Shown here: positions 61,800 through 64,000 of the stretch, one piece after another
Position numbering within the stretch: the stretch's first letter is position 1
Layout of the letters: each line of letters begins with the position of its first letter
DNA from: Candidatus Raymondbacteria bacterium RIFOXYA2_FULL_49_16
GTDB taxonomy: Bacteria; Fibrobacterota; OXYB2-FULL-49-7; XYB2-FULL-49-35
DNA: 64,000 nt
Reading direction: 5' to 3'
NCBI GenBank assembly: GCA_001789205.1
Contig: MFYT01000023.1
Coordinates: 1-64,000 of the forward strand
Program-made: the position numbers and the translations under genes
Notes under the pieces: generated by a model
What the model saw: the letters and a program-made list of their open reading frames with translations, nothing else
Database searches by the model: none
What the model was told of the DNA's origin: nothing

Positions 61800-62712
61800 A
61801 TTATTATCTATAGCTATTTTTAATGCGCTATTGTTTGCTCAATCAACGCTGCCCAATAAAGTAGATTTTGAGTACGCAGCAATCGATAAAAATAATAATA
61901 TTGTGACGATATTATGTCAGAATTGTCAAAGTACAGATATACAGATGTTTTCTAAAGGCGATGATTATCAAAGGTTATATTGGGAAAATGGAGCACCTTT
62001 TTACTTTAATGGCGCCATATCAAATCCGTATGATCAACATACAATGAATAGTGAGAGTGAAGTTCGGGCGTATGTTAGTAGTAAATTGCAAAGTTGGTCC
62101 AACGCAACTGGTGGTTGTCTGGGTGTTGCTAACCTTGAAGTTGCTTCGACTGTAAACACGTTCCAGCCTTCAGATGGACAAAACACTTGGTTTTTTCATA
62201 CGCTATCTTCAACAAGCATTTTCTTTACAGTTGGTTTTCGATTTGATTATTATGGGACGACCACACCGGGACTGATACGGGAAGCAGATCTAATTTTTAA
62301 TGAATATAGAGTTGGAAATGATGTGTTCGGTCAGAGTACTAGTAGTTTACTTCACGGGAAAATACGCCCATTTGGATACGCTTCTGATTATTCTATAACG
62401 TGGTGGGCAAACACGTCGGCAGGAGTTGATCAGCCAACCACGCAAATCGATGATGTGTTAAAAAAGATATATATCAATGTTGGCTGTGCGGCAGTTCATG
62501 CGATAGGGAGGTGGCTTGCGTTAGGTTCTTCACAATATTCGGCAAATAATGGCTATCCGTCTGCTCCAATTCTAAGGCCTGATCAAAATTGGGTTGTTGA
62601 TCAAAACAATCAATTTTTTAATTGGTCTCCAAAGAACCAAGATGTTCAGCACTTCAATTTCTTTTATACCTGTATAACAACCAGTATCTATTCACAAGAA
62701 GACAGGAAATAG
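61789..62712 (+). CDS. Secreted matrixin-like protein with a degenerate zinc site (pseudoprotease)
   Basis: The 307-residue protein has a signal peptide (to about residue 17) and the layout of a matrixin/metzincin: LQSWSNATGGCLGVANLE, QPSDGQNTWFFH, GLIREADLIFNEY, and a helix CAAVHAIGRWLALGSSQYS where active enzymes read HEIGHxLGLxHS. Here only the first His remains. The catalytic Glu is Ala, the second His is Arg and the third ligand is Ser. The helix and the downstream turn are kept, so it may be a binding protein or a recently inactivated enzyme. It overlaps the upstream secreted gene by 11 bases. Confidence 0.6.
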   Translation: MRNKLLSIAIFNALLFAQSTLPNKVDFEYAAIDKNNNIVTILCQNCQSTDIQMFSKGDDYQRLYWENGAPFYFNGAISNPYDQHTMNSESEVRAYVSSKLQSWSNATGGCLGVANLEVASTVNTFQPSDGQNTWFFHTLSSTSIFFTVGFRFDYYGTTTPGLIREADLIFNEYRVGNDVFGQSTSSLLHGKIRPFGYASDYSITWWANTSAGVDQPTTQIDDVLKKIYINVGCAAVHAIGRWLALGSSQYSANNGYPSAPILRPDQNWVVDQNNQFFNWSPKNQDVQHFNFFYTCITTSIYSQEDRK

Positions 62713-62808
62713 AAATATAAAGCGACCAAAGACATAATTAATTAATATAGCTTTGACTTATTGAGATGTCAATGAAAAGCTTGCGCTTGTAAGATAATAA
62801 AAGTAAAT

Positions 62809-63678
62809 ATGATAAATAAAATCATGATGAATAGATTTATGCTTCTTATCTTAGGCATCTGTGTTGTTGTTTTAATGCTTAACAATGTACGCTGCCAGTC
62901 AAATCCACATAGCATAGAAGCCCACGAAGAATCCATTCGTTCAATTGTTATGGTTTGTTTAAGAAGTGGTATTCTTGATTCGAGCCATGAATTGGCGGCA
63001 ACAACGCCGTACTACGACGTTGAGGCAATCGTTTTGGGTAAAAATGTGAAATACCACTCTATAGAAATAAATAATGAAATTGATAGTTGCTGCGCTTTAT
63101 TTGTTGACTCAAACACTATCGAGGTACATTTTAGGCAGGTTGGGTTTTTAGCTAATATTATTAAAGTTAACTTAAAGACAAACATTGGAACAGTTGGAGA
63201 CTCGATTAGCGTTCCTGATTTAATTGATAATATAGATTTCGGTATTAGTCAAAAAGAGGAATTTCTATATTTGTCATGGGAGTCGATTGCAGATTTCTAT
63301 GAAATTCATTGGGATTATTCATATTTGGACTCTGTTGGGCACGTGGAGCACGTCTACAACGATACGCTAATTACATCAACAAGTGCCATATTGCCAACAA
63401 AATATGCGATAAAAAATGGCAGAATCGATTTTTATGTTACTTCGATTAATGGACCATTCCCAGACAAGGAAGCGATCGCGAAATTAAATAGCATTAATTA
63501 TTGTTATTTATATATTAAGAACAGCTTTGTTCCTAATGTTTATAGTGTCAGATTGGGAAGTGGGATTAGTAATGATTCCTTAAGGGTTGATTCTACTACA
63601 ACCTTTGAAGTAAATAATCAATCATCCTATACCCTTGAGAACTATATAAAAAAATTAGGTTTAAAAGTGGAAAATTAA
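62809..63678 (+). CDS. Secreted protein of unknown function (AT-rich gene)
   Basis: The 289-residue protein begins with a signal peptide (FMLLILGICVVVLMLNNVRC), perhaps starting at the second or third Met. The mature part has two beta-sandwich-like regions: IEINNEIDSCCALFVDSNTI, and an FN3-like LYLSWESIADFYEIHWDYSY with IDFYVTSINGPFPD. I recognise no catalytic motif and no sorting domain. The gene stands 96 bases after the pseudoprotease gene and shares its low GC content. Confidence 0.6.
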   Translation: MINKIMMNRFMLLILGICVVVLMLNNVRCQSNPHSIEAHEESIRSIVMVCLRSGILDSSHELAATTPYYDVEAIVLGKNVKYHSIEINNEIDSCCALFVDSNTIEVHFRQVGFLANIIKVNLKTNIGTVGDSISVPDLIDNIDFGISQKEEFLYLSWESIADFYEIHWDYSYLDSVGHVEHVYNDTLITSTSAILPTKYAIKNGRIDFYVTSINGPFPDKEAIAKLNSINYCYLYIKNSFVPNVYSVRLGSGISNDSLRVDSTTTFEVNNQSSYTLENYIKKLGLKVEN

Positions 63679-63702
63679 ATTTATTATATATTGACATAGA
63701 GA

Positions 63703-64000
63703 TTAATTAAATAAAACAACCTTCCTCGTCAACGCCTTTCCATTGCATACCAACCGGCAAAAATATACTCCACTCGCCATTCGTGACGCATTCCAGGAAT
63801 AAACCCCTTTCCCTTCTACTAAATTATAAAAAACGGGTTTGCCGTTTATAGCATATATCGTCAATAACCCTTTCTGATTTTCATTCATTTCATAGGCGAT
63901 ATTGGTTATGGGATTAAAAGGGTTGGGAAAGTTTTGAAGCGAAAAAGAAATTATGCATTCTTTGGGAGAATCGGATATGGGTGTTGTAGGCTCTGGCGTT
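63703..64000 (-). CDS. 3' end of a secreted protein with type IX-like sorting domain (partial)
   Basis: The gene continues beyond the right edge of the window. The visible 98 codons end a sorting domain: SLQNFPNPFNPITNIAYEM, NQKGLLTIYAINGKPVFY, RMASGVYFCRLVCNGK, LTRKVVLFN. A Pro/Thr/Ser linker (TPEPTTPISDSP) precedes it. The cargo domain is outside the window. Confidence 0.8.
   Translation of the reverse strand, partial: TPEPTTPISDSPKECIISFSLQNFPNPFNPITNIAYEMNENQKGLLTIYAINGKPVFYNLVEGKGVYSWNASRMASGVYFCRLVCNGKALTRKVVLFN

Noticed and set aside
1-64000. CRISPR arrays, prophage genes or rRNA
   Set aside because: I saw no regularly spaced short repeats, no capsid, terminase, portal or integrase genes, and no rRNA sequence.

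Overview
The window (64 kb, mostly moderate GC) comes from a bacterium with an outer membrane. It encodes a TonB-dependent receptor, LptB, an MCE/MlaD protein and a 1127-residue beta-barrel protein. Several secreted proteins end in a PNPFNP-type (Por/type IX-like) C-terminal sorting domain. Together with an RpoN/HprK/HPr/enzyme I block, this suggests a member of the Fibrobacterota-Chlorobi-Bacteroidota side of the tree, such as a Fibrobacterota-like or related candidate lineage. That placement is inference; no rRNA gene is present.

Layout. 0-11 kb: a broken msrB, a U32 peptidase, a secreted PL26-like pectin-active protein, CstA, an MFS exporter, and a secreted formylglycine-generating-enzyme-fold protein. 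The last 100 bp of that gene look like the variable region of a diversity-generating retroelement (DGR). 11-16 kb: accessory and mobile DNA, with an intact ISAzo13-like element, an IS3 remnant, HigBA, a vapBC remnant, an AAA/DUF4143 ATPase and a decayed sorting-domain gene. 16-18.7 kb: a TonB receptor beside two chimeric genes produced by internal deletion (radical SAM/LuxR and MsbA-like). 18.7-21 kb: yajC-def-spoIID. 20.9-22.2 kb: a compact MNT-HEPN-SLOG-like operon. 22.8-29.3 kb: tRNA-Gly, a beta-helix/barrel outer-membrane protein and a FecR/Ig-repeat protein.

29.6-43.2 kb is the housekeeping core, all on the plus strand: ybeY, a diguanylate cyclase, aroE-lptB-rpoN-lipA-hpf-hprK-mlaD-ptsH-ptsI-hom-lysC and a Ca2+/Na+ exchanger, with many stop/start overlaps. 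HprK with an HPr carrying both His15 and Ser46 points to PTS-based carbon regulation. 43.2-49.7 kb is sugar metabolism: a GH78-like rhamnosidase, and an opposing operon of GH2 beta-mannosidase, FGGY kinase and mannose-6-phosphate isomerase.

50-64 kb: an IS4-type transposase remnant joined to a second, inverted copy of the vapBC remnant; a 3242-residue secreted protein combining duplicated beta-helices, a C25 (gingipain) protease, FN3, a VCBS/FG-GAP propeller and more beta-helices; then three AT-rich secreted-protein genes, one of them a matrixin-like pseudoprotease; and the 3' end of another sorting-domain gene running off the window.

The strongest leads are the DGR-like variable region with no RT in view, the MNT-HEPN-SLOG operon, the repeated gene-internal deletions, the 37-kb segment bounded by inverted 98%-identical vapBC remnants, the giant C25 protein with its AT-rich neighbours, the leaderless promoters, and the internal start in lysC.
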